Source of the DNA: Brevibacterium antiquum CNRZ 918
GTDB lineage: Bacteria > Actinomycetota > Actinomycetes > Actinomycetales > Brevibacteriaceae
Assembly: GCF_900169145.1 (NCBI RefSeq)
Contig: NZ_FXZD01000009.1
Span: 62,001 to 126,000, forward strand
DNA: 64,000 nt
Direction of reading: 5' to 3'
A model generated the notes under the pieces. That model was given only the letters and a program-made list of their open reading frames with translations, was not told the DNA's origin and searched no databases. The translations under genes and the position numbers were made by a program. This document shows, piece after piece, positions 44,078-52,771 of this stretch; positions within the stretch are counted from its first letter, which is position 1; every line of letters begins with the position of its first letter.

Positions 44078-45201
44078 AGGCGTACGTAGTGGCGGAGTCG
44101 CTCCACTCCACTCGAGCCTCCATTGCCGCTCAACGCAACCTCCAGCTTTGCCCTGACGGCCGCCTCGTCGAAGGATTCACCGATGACGACTAGTGCGCTG
44201 TCCCAGTTCTGCTCTTGTGGTGCGGCTGCGGACACATAGACGTTCGGGCCCACCACCTGGAGTCCGTAGCGCCTGCGCCTACCCCTGTCGTCGACGAGAA
44301 TCGAGCCCTTCGCCCGGTAGACCCCGGCAGGCAGATCTTCGAGGATGTCGAGCACGGCTCCGGCGTCGGCACTTCCGTGAGCGGTGATCGTCACCGATTG
44401 TGCGTGCTTGTGAACCGGGACGTTTTCGCCATTGCCGTCGTGGCTCTCCTGGGCGGCTTCGGCGTAGGCCTGCCGGATGAGTTCCCGGATCGGCAGCTCA
44501 GCTTGGATGGGTTCTGCGTTCGCGCCGTCGCCTTCACCCGTGCCGACGCTCGGTCGAGCACTGTCTCCGCCTCGTTCGGCTCCCGCTCCGGGATCGAAGA
44601 TGAGTGTCGGGTCTAGTCGGCCATAGCTGGTGCCGACGACGAGCAATCGCGGATTGCGCTGATGGACCCGCTCCCGGATCGCGTCGACAGCAGGCTCACG
44701 TTCTGCTTCCGGCAATTGGTCGAGCTTGTTGACGAGCACCAGGGTCGTCGCCGCATAGCGCATCGGCGGTGCGGTTTCGGTGTCGACCGTGGCCGCATGC
44801 ATGGTGGCGTCGACGACGTCGATGACCCCGCCGAGGTGGAAGCGGTGGTGGCCCATGCGGGTGACCATGCGTGCCAAGGTCAGCGGTTCGGCGAAGCCGC
44901 TTGCTTCGACGATGATGGCGTCGAGACGCAGCCGCGGTTTCGCGAGAGCAGTGAGCGCATCCTCGAGAGAGGTGTCGTCGTCAAGGCAGCAGATGCATCC
45001 GCCCGAGATGGAGAAGGGCTCATCGACCTGCCCGACGACGAGGCCCGCGTCGATATTGAGATCGCCGAAGTCGTTGACGACGACCCCGATGCGCGCATCA
45101 GGGTGGCGCAGCAGGTGGTTGAGGAGACTGGTTTTTCCCGCGCCCAAGTAGCCGGTCAGGAGGATCACCGGAACGGCGCCTGCGGACTGCTTCCTGCTCA
45201 C
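44068..45201 (-). CDS. COG0523 (CobW/ZigA-like) GTPase, zinc metallochaperone family
   Basis: 377 residues; GTG at 45201 with GGAGG 4 nt upstream. G3E GTPase: Walker A LLTGYLGAGKTSLLNHLL (about 14-31), metal motif GGCICC (CXCC), switch EASGFAEP, and NKLDQL for guanine recognition. The C-terminal CobW_C domain follows a variable linker. Such proteins move zinc to client enzymes under deficiency. Divergent from the Zur gene across a Zur-like box (45245-45263). Confidence 0.9.
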   Translation of the reverse strand: MSRKQSAGAVPVILLTGYLGAGKTSLLNHLLRHPDARIGVVVNDFGDLNIDAGLVVGQVDEPFSISGGCICCLDDDTSLEDALTALAKPRLRLDAIIVEASGFAEPLTLARMVTRMGHHRFHLGGVIDVVDATMHAATVDTETAPPMRYAATTLVLVNKLDQLPEAEREPAVDAIRERVHQRNPRLLVVGTSYGRLDPTLIFDPGAGAERGGDSARPSVGTGEGDGANAEPIQAELPIRELIRQAYAEAAQESHDGNGENVPVHKHAQSVTITAHGSADAGAVLDILEDLPAGVYRAKGSILVDDRGRRRRYGLQVVGPNVYVSAAAPQEQNWDSALVVIGESFDEAAVRAKLEVALSGNGGSSGVERLRHYVRLHS

Positions 45202-45244
45202 TTGTCCTCCGCACCTGTCGCCTGGCTGCCACTCGTCATCCGCT

Positions 45245-45263
45245 AATGGTAACGTTTTTCATT
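45245..45263. promoter_or_regulatory. Zur-box-like site between COG0523 gene and zur
   Basis: AATGGTAACGTTTTTCATT, 15 of 19 to AATGANAATCATTNTCATT, extended to TAATG...CATTA arms at 45244-45264. Positioned to control the COG0523 gene and perhaps zur itself. Confidence 0.6.
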
Positions 45264-45337
45264 AATATCGGAACACATCAACGTATGCGCATATGCTCAC
45301 AGGACCAGCTGCGCTGCACAGTCGGAGGCAGAAGGAC

Positions 45338-45751
45338 ATGACGGCTGAAGAACCCAAGAAGACTCGGAGCACGGCCCAGAAGGCCGTGATCAGCTCCGCG
45401 CTCGAGAGTGAGAAGCGCTTCGTCTCCGCCCAGCAGCTCCATCGAACCCTTGAGGACCAGGGTCACACGGTGGGATTGGCCACCGTCTACCGACAGCTCA
45501 ACGCTCTGAGTGAGTCCGGTGGCGCCGACTCCATCACGATTGCCGAGAAGCAGTTGTTTCGCGCCTGCGCCCAGGACGAGCATCACCATCACCTGGTGTG
45601 CGAGAACTGCGGCAAGGCTGTGGAGATCGAACCGCCCAGTGAGGACTGGATCACCACCACGGCTCAATCACATGGCTTCGAAGTCACCCGACACGTGTTC
45701 GAGATCTTCGGACTCTGCGCCGAGTGCTCCGCTTTGGCGAAGAACAGGTAA
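45338..45751 (+). CDS. zur: Fur family regulator, probably Zur
   Basis: 137 residues from the ATG at 45338 (GGAGG 9 nt upstream). Winged helix with VSAQQLHRTLEDQGHTVGLA then TVYRQLNALSESG; metal-binding DEHHHHLVCENCGKAVEIE and a second CXXC (GLCAECSAL) for the structural zinc. Fur, PerR and Zur are alike in sequence; the surrounding zinc-uptake and zinc-sparing genes with similar operators point to Zur. Confidence 0.85.
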   Translation: MTAEEPKKTRSTAQKAVISSALESEKRFVSAQQLHRTLEDQGHTVGLATVYRQLNALSESGGADSITIAEKQLFRACAQDEHHHHLVCENCGKAVEIEPPSEDWITTTAQSHGFEVTRHVFEIFGLCAECSALAKNR

Positions 45752-45815
45752 CAACCTCGGCGAATAGCCTGCATCATCCGTCGTTGGACCTGATCGACGA
45801 GCCGCATCGGCGGCC

Positions 45816-46886
45816 CTACGTCGCCGTCGTGCTCCACGCCGGAAACTCGTCGGGGAAGTTCGCCCACACCATGGGGCCTGCCGCCAGCTCCGCATGGCTG
45901 AGGGCTGCGTCGTCGAGGATCTGCCGCAGCCGGACCTCGTCGAGTCCGGTGCCGATGAATGCCAGGTCCTGGCCGAAGGCGAGAAGCTCGTCCTCGGCGC
46001 CAAGGCTGTCATCGAGTGCCAAGGGAGAGAGCGTGAATATGCGGCCGACTTGGTCCCACTGGGCCGTGATGTGCGGACGCGAGGCCAATCGCGCGAAGCC
46101 GGCCGAACGCAGAATGTGCCCACGGTGCCCGTGAAACAGGCATGTGTTCAGCGCGTGATGCAGGCGCCCTGGGTGGAAGGGGCGATACTGCTCGTAGCGA
46201 ATGGCTTCGACCACGCAGGATTGCCGCTGCGACGGAAGTTCCTGGTTGAGGATCGACACCCAGCCGGCATTCGGCGGCTGCTGCGAATAGGTCTTCCCGG
46301 AGGGACTGTGTAGGCCGTCACTACGGTCACGACCATGCACGTCGCAGGGATTCGCGACGAGTCTCTGCTCGGCCCACGGAGCAAGCTTGCTGACCAGTGA
46401 GGTCGCCCGTTCGAGTGCCCTCGGCCGGAGCGATCCCCCATTGACGACTGCGATCGTCGAGGCGAATTCGATCTGGGCGACGATCAGCTCAGCCTTCGAG
46501 GCGATGACGCCTCCGTCGTCCGCATCACCGATCAGAGGAAGTCTGATGAACTCTTCGGAGTCGAGGTCTGCAAGCAAACATCCCACGTCGAGAACGCAGA
46601 CGAGGTCGATGAGTCTCGTTCCGGCATCCGGAGCAGTGAGGGAGCCGACGATCTCCATCACCGGCACCCCTATCGGGTACTCCAGAACCAAGCCCTGAAC
46701 GTGGATCGACTTGCGCATCAGATCGACCGCCCTGTCGACTGTTTCGAGCCCTTGGCCCGTCTGGTCAGCAGGGACGAAGACGAATCCCTGGGCTTCCGCA
46801 ATGCCCCGGGCGCAGCTGCTCCGCTCCTGGGCACATGCGCCGGTCACTGCAATCACATCGACATCGGCACCACTTGGTACTGGCAT
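45816..46886 (-). CDS. COG0523-like protein without P-loop, resembling ribosome-hibernation factor MRF
   Basis: 356 residues from the ATG at 46886 (AAGGA 6 nt upstream; frame open further up). The fold follows CobW/COG0523 proteins, with an EYPIGVPVMEIVGSL switch-like block and the C-terminal domain YRPFHPGRLHHAL ... ITAQWDQVGRIFTL. The N-terminal strand leads into VTGACAQERSSCARG where GXXGXGKT is expected, so GTP binding is probably lost, and CXCC is absent. It is divergent from cysteine-free L36, the setting of mycobacterial Mrf, which recruits hibernation factor to ribosomes in zinc starvation. Exact function inferred. Confidence 0.65.
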   Translation of the reverse strand: MPVPSGADVDVIAVTGACAQERSSCARGIAEAQGFVFVPADQTGQGLETVDRAVDLMRKSIHVQGLVLEYPIGVPVMEIVGSLTAPDAGTRLIDLVCVLDVGCLLADLDSEEFIRLPLIGDADDGGVIASKAELIVAQIEFASTIAVVNGGSLRPRALERATSLVSKLAPWAEQRLVANPCDVHGRDRSDGLHSPSGKTYSQQPPNAGWVSILNQELPSQRQSCVVEAIRYEQYRPFHPGRLHHALNTCLFHGHRGHILRSAGFARLASRPHITAQWDQVGRIFTLSPLALDDSLGAEDELLAFGQDLAFIGTGLDEVRLRQILDDAALSHAELAAGPMVWANFPDEFPAWSTTAT

Positions 46887-46922
46887 TGGCGTCCTTCCCA
46901 TAAAGAATCTACTGTTAAGACT

Positions 46923-46941
46923 AACAATACTCATTCTCATT
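46923..46941. promoter_or_regulatory. Zur-box-like site upstream of rpmJ paralogue
   Basis: AACAATACTCATTCTCATT, 16 of 19 to AATGANAATCATTNTCATT, 13 bp before the L36 start and 36 bp from the divergent MRF-like start. An overlapping inverted repeat TGTTA-N4-TAACA is at 46913-46926. Confidence 0.6.
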
Positions 46942-46954
46942 AAGGAGATCAGTC

Positions 46955-47077
46955 ATGAAGGTTCGCAATTCCCTGCGCTCGATCAAGAAGCAGCCAGGCT
47001 CACAGGTCGTACGCCGCCGCGGCCGCGTCTATGTCATCAACAAGCTCAACCCCCGATTCAAGGCACGTCAGGGCTGA
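46955..47077 (+). CDS. rpmJ: Ribosomal protein L36, zinc-independent (C-) paralogue
   Basis: 40 residues, [20 protein letters not shown] then [20 protein letters not shown]. Matches the YkgO-type L36 that lacks the zinc-binding Cys/His set of the normal 37-residue L36. AAGGAGATC ribosome-binding site 5 nt upstream. Under zinc depletion such paralogues replace zinc-binding versions and free ribosomal zinc. Located in the zinc island and preceded by a Zur-like box. Confidence 0.93.
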   Translation: MKVRNSLRSIKKQPGSQVVRRRGRVYVINKLNPRFKARQG

Positions 47078-47084
47078 GCCAACC

Positions 47085-47792
47085 TCAGCGGGAGCGCTTG
47101 GACCCGCCCGCACCGCTGTGCGTGAAGACCTCGGGGTAGAGCTCGACGAGCTTTCTGGTGTGGCGGATATGCAGCGCCATCATCGCCTCCGCGGATTCGA
47201 TGTCGCCGTCGACGACCGCCCTGAGGATCATGCGATGCTCGGCGAAGATATCCTCTCGCCGGGAGCGACGGGTGCCTGCGTTCGGCGCCAGCAGCTGCCT
47301 GCGGTAGTAGTGGGTGAGGTTCCACAGGTGGTCGACCGTGTCGTGGAGTCTGATCGTCGTAGGACCAGCCATCAACGCTCGGTGGAAATCATGATCGCGC
47401 TCGAGGAACTCACCGGGCTCGATCGCCACTTCCACCCGTTGGGCGCAAGCCTCGAACTCGATGAATGACTCGGCCGTGTGCGTAGGCATCGCCATCCTCA
47501 GCAGCAGGGGCTCCAGCCGTTCCCGCATCAGATAGATCTCCCGGCACTCGTCGAGATCAAGCGTGGAGACCCACGCGCCGGTCGATGCCACGAGAGTGAC
47601 CGGTCCGGAGGATTCGAGGATGCGCAGAGTCTCCCTGATCGGCAGTCTACTCACGCCGAATTCCTCGGCGATCTCCTCCTGTCTGATCCTGGTCCCGGGA
47701 AGCAGAGTGCCCTGGATGATCCGCGACCTCAGCTCGGCCGCAATTCTGGCGCTGGCCGCCTGATCATGTGTCACAGCTCGACTTCCCTTCAT
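47085..47792 (-). CDS. GntR family regulator (FCD type)
   Basis: 235 residues; the ATG at 47792 lacks a ribosome-binding site, and a GTG at 47774 (GGAAG 7 nt upstream) may be the true start. Winged helix with LPGTRIRQEEIAEEFGVSRL and PIRETLRILESSG, then FCD domain with ligand-type residues in ERDHDFHRAL and LHIRHTRKLVELY. Ends 8 bp from the L36 gene (convergent). Divergent from the APC permease across a region with two identical palindromes, so it likely controls that permease. Confidence 0.88.
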   Translation of the reverse strand: MKGSRAVTHDQAASARIAAELRSRIIQGTLLPGTRIRQEEIAEEFGVSRLPIRETLRILESSGPVTLVASTGAWVSTLDLDECREIYLMRERLEPLLLRMAMPTHTAESFIEFEACAQRVEVAIEPGEFLERDHDFHRALMAGPTTIRLHDTVDHLWNLTHYYRRQLLAPNAGTRRSRREDIFAEHRMILRAVVDGDIESAEAMMALHIRHTRKLVELYPEVFTHSGAGGSKRSR

Positions 47793-48050
47793 CGATCGCG
47801 GTGCTCACGCGATGTCCACTCGCGGGCAGGCTCCTACCCTCGGACGCGCACCCTCCGACATCAGTCTGCTGACATCCGCCTCTGCGGTGAAGCATAGCCC
47901 CCGTCGCACTCTGCGAATACGCGCCCGGGGCCATGCGATGTCCCCTGACCGAAGACACGCCGCACTGATTGCAACCAAACTGCAATCCGCTGCTGTCTCC
48001 CACTAAATCGCCTCGAAATGACGAATTGCTTCCTGAGAATTCCGCACGCA

Positions 48051-48138
48051 ATTGGATCCAATGTGACAACACGACATTCAATAACTTCCGGTCATTCCTG
48101 AGATCACAGAAACATCATTTCCAAGCATTGGATCCAAT
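48051..48138. promoter_or_regulatory. Two identical 12-bp palindromes between gntR and permease
   Basis: ATTGGATCCAAT occurs twice, at 48051-48062 and 48127-48138, centres 76 bp apart. The 515-bp intergenic region (47793-48307) is AT-richer than its surroundings and otherwise shows only a TATATAAAG -10-like stretch near 48194. Twin perfect palindromes suit a GntR-family dimer, possibly with looping. Confidence 0.65.
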
Positions 48139-48307
48139 CGATACCATTTCCTGACATTGCGCAGAATACTGAGTATCGATGCTGGTCACATGAGGTATAT
48201 AAAGGTTCTCAAAAAGCCTGGAAATCGACTTCAGCGTGATTGACATCACCTATTCCAAAGGAGCAAACTTCAACAGTTGAAAGCTGTTAGGCACAATCGA
48301 AAGGGCA

Positions 48308-49963
48308 ATGATGTCCACAATCATTCCCCCGGCATCCGGACAACCAACGAAGGTCGAGGTCCGGGCCGATAAGGGGCTCAAGAGAGACATCGGGAAGATC
48401 GGCCTTCTCTTCACCGGTGTCGGTTCGATCATCGGTTCCGGTTGGCTCTTCGGAGCATTCAACGCCTCGGTGATGGTCGGCCCCGCATCACTCATCTCCT
48501 GGGCGCTGGGCGCGGTCATGATGATCTTCGTGGCGCTGAACTATGCCGAGCTCGGCGTGATGTTCCCCGTCGCCGGCGGCGTCATCCGCTTCCCCCACTT
48601 CTCCTTCGGCTCATTCGCCAGCTTCACCAGCGGTTGGATCACCTGGCTCTCTGTGGCCGCGACTGTGCCCATCGAAGTCATGGCCGCTGTTCAGTACGCC
48701 TCGAGCTATCTCCCCTGGCTGATGCACACGGTGGACGACGTCGCTGTCCTCACCGGCCCGGGCATCGCGGTGAGCATCGCCCTGATGCTGGTCTTCAGCT
48801 TCATCAACCTCTACGGAGTCCAGCTCTTCGCACGGTTCAACAACGTCCTCGTGTGGTGGAAGCTCGCCGTCATCGTCCTCGTCATCGTCGTGTTCTTCGC
48901 GCTCTCGTTCAACCCCGGCCACTTCGCCAGCCAGCAGTTCGGCGGATTCGCACCCAACGGAATCGGACCGATCTTCGCAGCTCTCCCCGCTGCCGGGATC
49001 GTCTTCTCCTACCTCGGATTCCGCCAAGGCGTCGAGTTCGCCGGCGAGACGACGAACCCGCAGAAGAATGTCCCCTTCGCGGTCATCGGGTCGATCCTCG
49101 TCACCGGCGTCATCTACATCGCACTGCAGGCGGCCTTCATCGGCGCGCTGCCCTCGGACCTCCTCGACGGCGGCTGGAAGAACCTGGCCTTCACCAATGA
49201 CGCAGGCCCTCTCGCTGAGATCTCTCTGCTGCTGGGTGCCGTATGGCTGGCAGTCATCCTCTACGGTGATGCGATCGTCTCCCCCGCTGACACCGGCCTG
49301 ATCTACACTGCACTGGCTCCTCGCCTGTCCTATTCACAAGCGAAGGTCGGCAACGCTCCACGCGCCCTGGCCAAGCTCAACAAGCACGGCGTCCCGTGGA
49401 TCTCGCTGCTCGTTGTGTTCATCGTCTCCTGCATCATGTTCCTGCCGTTCCCCTCATGGGCGAAACTGGTCGGATTCATCACCTCCGGCACCGTGCTCTC
49501 ATTCGCCACGGGTCCGGTGGTCGTAGCCGCGCTGCGCCGTCAGCTGCCCGATCAGGAACGTCCATTCAAACTGCCCGGCAACGATGTGCTGCCGATCGTC
49601 GGCTTCATCTGCGCGAACCTCATCGTGTACTGGACAGGCTGGGAGACGAACTGGAAGCTCTTCCTGGCTGTGGCCATCGGCTACGTCGTAATGATCCTCC
49701 ACCACATCTTCACCAAGGACAAGAGCCGTCTGCCGGATCTGAAGATGCGCTCCGGTTGGTGGATGATCCTGTGGATGGTCGGCCTGGTCGTCCTCAGCCT
49801 CATCGGCCATTACGGCGGTGGACTCGACATCATGGGCTTCGTCTGGGGTGAGCTCATCACGGTGATCTTCTCGGTCGTCGTCTTCCACGTCGGCATCAGC
49901 TGCCGGCTGAGCCCGGAAGAGGCGGTGGAAGCTGTCGAGCAGACTCAGCGTGCGGACGACTGA
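48308..49963 (+). CDS. APC family amino acid permease
   Basis: 551 residues (ATG at 48308, or 48311 just after). About twelve to fourteen membrane segments. First helix GLLFTGVGSIIGSGWLFGAF with the unwound GSGW-type motif, and MFPVAGGVIRFPHFSFGS. The length and the region FRQGVEFAGETTNPQKNVPF match aspartate:proton symporter-like and YcaM-like members. Likely amino acid uptake controlled by the divergent GntR regulator. Confidence 0.88.
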   Translation: MMSTIIPPASGQPTKVEVRADKGLKRDIGKIGLLFTGVGSIIGSGWLFGAFNASVMVGPASLISWALGAVMMIFVALNYAELGVMFPVAGGVIRFPHFSFGSFASFTSGWITWLSVAATVPIEVMAAVQYASSYLPWLMHTVDDVAVLTGPGIAVSIALMLVFSFINLYGVQLFARFNNVLVWWKLAVIVLVIVVFFALSFNPGHFASQQFGGFAPNGIGPIFAALPAAGIVFSYLGFRQGVEFAGETTNPQKNVPFAVIGSILVTGVIYIALQAAFIGALPSDLLDGGWKNLAFTNDAGPLAEISLLLGAVWLAVILYGDAIVSPADTGLIYTALAPRLSYSQAKVGNAPRALAKLNKHGVPWISLLVVFIVSCIMFLPFPSWAKLVGFITSGTVLSFATGPVVVAALRRQLPDQERPFKLPGNDVLPIVGFICANLIVYWTGWETNWKLFLAVAIGYVVMILHHIFTKDKSRLPDLKMRSGWWMILWMVGLVVLSLIGHYGGGLDIMGFVWGELITVIFSVVVFHVGISCRLSPEEAVEAVEQTQRADD

Positions 49964-50023
49964 GTTCGTATGGCCTGAGTTCGTACTGCCTAAGGCTGTA
50001 CTGCCTGAGTCTGTATGGCAGAT
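49964..50023. repeat. Four 15-bp tandem repeats after permease stop
   Basis: Imperfect units (GTTCGTATGGCCTGA, GTTCGTACTGCCTAA, GGCTGTACTGCCTGA, GTCTGTATGGCAGAT) start directly at the stop codon. Each contains in-frame stops, so they are not an extension of the protein. Origin by slippage is likely. Confidence 0.8.
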
Positions 50024-50031
50024 TCGCCTTC

Positions 50032-50071
50032 GAAGCCGCCTCGACGTTTGAACGCGTCGGGGCGGCTTCGG
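50032..50071 (+). terminator. Strong hairpin after the permease
   Basis: A 16-bp stem with one G-U pair (CGAAGCCGCCTCGACG with CGTCGGGGCGGCTTCG) and an 8-nt loop, between the permease and the convergent mobA-like gene. No T tract; probably a bidirectional transcription barrier. Confidence 0.6.
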
Positions 50072-50142
50072 CACTCTCGGAACCAGATTCAGCTGCGCTC
50101 GACCACATGCGTTCGTCTGAGGCGAGTACATGTGGTCCAGGT

Positions 50143-50778
50143 TCAACTGTCGTTGTCGATGCGGGTGCGGATGCGGTCGAAGGCGGCGGCCGTGTCGAAG
50201 TCGGCAACGATGCCCGGATCCACGTCAACGAGAGTGGGGTCGAGCCCCGAGAACAGCCACTTCACCGCACCGTTCGTCGGGTCCCCGATGGCGTCCAAGC
50301 GCGAAATCAGCAGCCCCGTCGGCCACGCGGCGCAGAGGAACTGGGTCTTTCCCCGGTCATCGGTCCCCGCAGCCGGAAACCCTGTGCGCCTGCAGGCTTC
50401 GATCAGATCGCCGAGGTGGTCGGCAGTGATCAGGGGCATGTCCGCGGCCAGCACCAGGGTCACATCCGCAGACGTTGCAGACTCGAGAGCATACGATGCG
50501 TCATCGTGGGCACGGGCTGCTGCACTTGCCGCCGCGATCCCAGCCAGCGGACCGGCGAAAGCGGGTTCCTCACGAACAGAATGCACTGATTCCTGCTCCG
50601 TGGCAGACAATCCGTCGCCCGGTCCGGCCACCCACACCTCGGCGTCGGGATCGACTGTGCGAACCGTGCGGAGGATGCGGGAGATCACGGTGATCCCGCC
50701 CAGCTCGACTGCGGGTTTGTGGACGCCGCCGAAGCGGTTCGAGCGGCCGCCGCTGAGTATGATCGCCGTGATCGACAT
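50143..50778 (-). CDS. MobA-like molybdenum cofactor nucleotidyltransferase
   Basis: 211 residues. N-terminal nucleotide-binding LSGGRSNRFGGVHKP (LXGGXSXRXGXDK pattern, final D/K context altered to HKP) and ADMPLI for metal binding. MobA attaches GMP to molybdopterin. Diverged members of the family also act on other cofactors (MocA, CoaF-like). No other molybdenum cofactor genes are here. Confidence 0.85.
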   Translation of the reverse strand: MSITAIILSGGRSNRFGGVHKPAVELGGITVISRILRTVRTVDPDAEVWVAGPGDGLSATEQESVHSVREEPAFAGPLAGIAAASAAARAHDDASYALESATSADVTLVLAADMPLITADHLGDLIEACRRTGFPAAGTDDRGKTQFLCAAWPTGLLISRLDAIGDPTNGAVKWLFSGLDPTLVDVDPGIVADFDTAAAFDRIRTRIDNDS

Positions 50779-50950
50779 GCCCCGATCCTACGCGGGACGA
50801 CGGCATCGGCAACGGGATCCGCACGACATTTCCGACGCCGGTGAGCAATACTGTGAGACATCACCAGTTCATGGCGGGCTGTGTCGCGTAGGACATCGTC
50901 GACCCGGCCGAGGCGCCCGTACACACCGGAATTGCACGGAGGAATCGCGA

Positions 50951-52675
50951 ATGACGAAGTTCGATGTTGTCGAAGCATCCATCGCCTCACTGCGAGCGGC
51001 CCTCGAGGAGGGAACCATCACCTCGGTGGGGCTCGTCGAGGCCTACCAGGCTCGCATCGCCGCCTTCGACGGCCCCGATACGAAGACCCGGCTCAACTCC
51101 GTGATCGTGGCCAACCCGGAGGCCCTCGCCGAGGCGGCCGCATCCGACGAGCGACGTGCCCAGGGTCAGACGCTGGGCCCTCTCGACGGGATCCCGTACA
51201 CCGCGAAGGACAGCTACATGGTCGCCGGCCTGTCCGTGGCCGCTGGTTCCCCCGCGTTCGCCGAGCTCATCGCCCAGAAGGATGCCTTCACAATCGAACG
51301 TCTCCGTGGTGCCGGGGCCATCTGTCTGGGCCTGACAAATATGCCACCGATGGCCAACGGGGGCATGCAGCGCGGACTCTACGGTCGAGCCGAAAGTCCC
51401 TACAACCTCGAGTGGCTGACCAGTGCATTCGCTTCGGGTTCCTCGAATGGCTCCGGGACTGCGACGACCGCAAGCTTCGCCGCCTTCGGTCTCGGCGAGG
51501 AGACCTGGTCCTCGGGGCGGGCTCCGGCCTCACACAATGCGCTCATCGCCTACACCCCGTCTCGCGGCGTCATCTCGGTGCGCGGCAACTGGCCGCTCGT
51601 GCCCACGATGGACGTCGTCGTCCCTCACACTCGGTCGATGGCTGATCTGTGCGAGGTCCTTGACGTCATCGTCGCCGACGATACCGAGACTCGTGGTGAC
51701 TTCTGGCGGGTCCAGCCCTGGGTCGAGATCCCGGCCGCTTCTGCCATTCGCCCCGACTCCTATGCCGCACTTCTGCCGACCGATGCGACTGCGGCCCGTT
51801 CGGCGCTGGCGGGCAAACGATTGGCCATCCCGAAGATGTACATCAATGCCGATGCTGAGGCGGGCACGAACCCCGAGGGCGGCATCGGCGGGCCGACGGG
51901 ACAGCGGATCGAGACTCGAGCCTCGGTGATCGCTGCGTGGGAACAGGCTCGTCGCGACCTCGAAGCCGCCGGAGCCCAGGTGGTCGAGACCGACTTCCCC
52001 GTCGTGAGCAACTACGAAGGCGATCGCCCCGGCGCACCGACGATCAAGACCCGCGGCATCGTGAGCACCGCCTTCCTCGACCGGGAGATCAATGACCTCT
52101 CCGCGTGGGCCTGGGACGATTTCCTCGCTGCCAACGGAGATCCGAATCGGTCAACGCTGACCGGGGTGGACGGGATGAAGATCTTCCCCCACCCGGACGG
52201 CGCCCTCCCTGATCGCTTCACCGGGTTCGAGGACGACATCGCCGAATACCCGCAGCTGGCCAAGGCCCGCCCCTACACCTCGGTGGCAGAGATCCCCGAG
52301 CTCGAAGACGGCATCCGCGGCCTAGAGGTGACTCGTCGTATCGATCTCGAGGAATGGATGGACACCAACGGCTTCGACGCCGTCATCTACCCGGCGATGG
52401 CTGATGTGGGGCCGGCCGATATGGATGTCAACGAAGCCTCGGCGGACCTCGGGTGGCGCAACGGCACCTGGGTCGCCAACGGCAACCTGGTGCCACGCCA
52501 CCTCGGCATCCCCTCAGTCACGGTGCCCATGGGAACGATGACCGACACCGACATTCCGATCGGGCTGACGATTTCGGGGCGCGGCTGGGACGATGCGTTG
52601 CTCATCGAACTCGCCGCAGCGTTCGAAGCCACCGGCGACCGTCGTGAGGAGCCGCCGCGGACACCGAGGCTGTGA
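50951..52675 (+). CDS. Amidase signature family amidase
   Basis: 574 residues from the ATG at 50951 (GGAGG 8 nt upstream). Ser-cisSer-Lys triad region: Lys in YTAKDSY (about 85), cisSer/nucleophile in ASGSSNGSGTATTASF (about 162-175). In most members the block is GGSSGGSAAA; here it is ASGSSNGSGTA, still consistent. Longer than usual. Hydrolyses an amide to acid and ammonia; substrate unknown. Same strand as the PEP-mutase-like and VOC genes, with gaps of about 95 and 84 bp. Confidence 0.88.
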   Translation: MTKFDVVEASIASLRAALEEGTITSVGLVEAYQARIAAFDGPDTKTRLNSVIVANPEALAEAAASDERRAQGQTLGPLDGIPYTAKDSYMVAGLSVAAGSPAFAELIAQKDAFTIERLRGAGAICLGLTNMPPMANGGMQRGLYGRAESPYNLEWLTSAFASGSSNGSGTATTASFAAFGLGEETWSSGRAPASHNALIAYTPSRGVISVRGNWPLVPTMDVVVPHTRSMADLCEVLDVIVADDTETRGDFWRVQPWVEIPAASAIRPDSYAALLPTDATAARSALAGKRLAIPKMYINADAEAGTNPEGGIGGPTGQRIETRASVIAAWEQARRDLEAAGAQVVETDFPVVSNYEGDRPGAPTIKTRGIVSTAFLDREINDLSAWAWDDFLAANGDPNRSTLTGVDGMKIFPHPDGALPDRFTGFEDDIAEYPQLAKARPYTSVAEIPELEDGIRGLEVTRRIDLEEWMDTNGFDAVIYPAMADVGPADMDVNEASADLGWRNGTWVANGNLVPRHLGIPSVTVPMGTMTDTDIPIGLTISGRGWDDALLIELAAAFEATGDRREEPPRTPRL

Positions 52676-52771
52676 AGTCGAGGGTGCGAAGACGAGGATT
52701 CAACTGAAATCTTCGGGTGAACTCGCCAGATTACTGGATCGTAGCAACCAATCGGTGGAACAGTATTGGAC

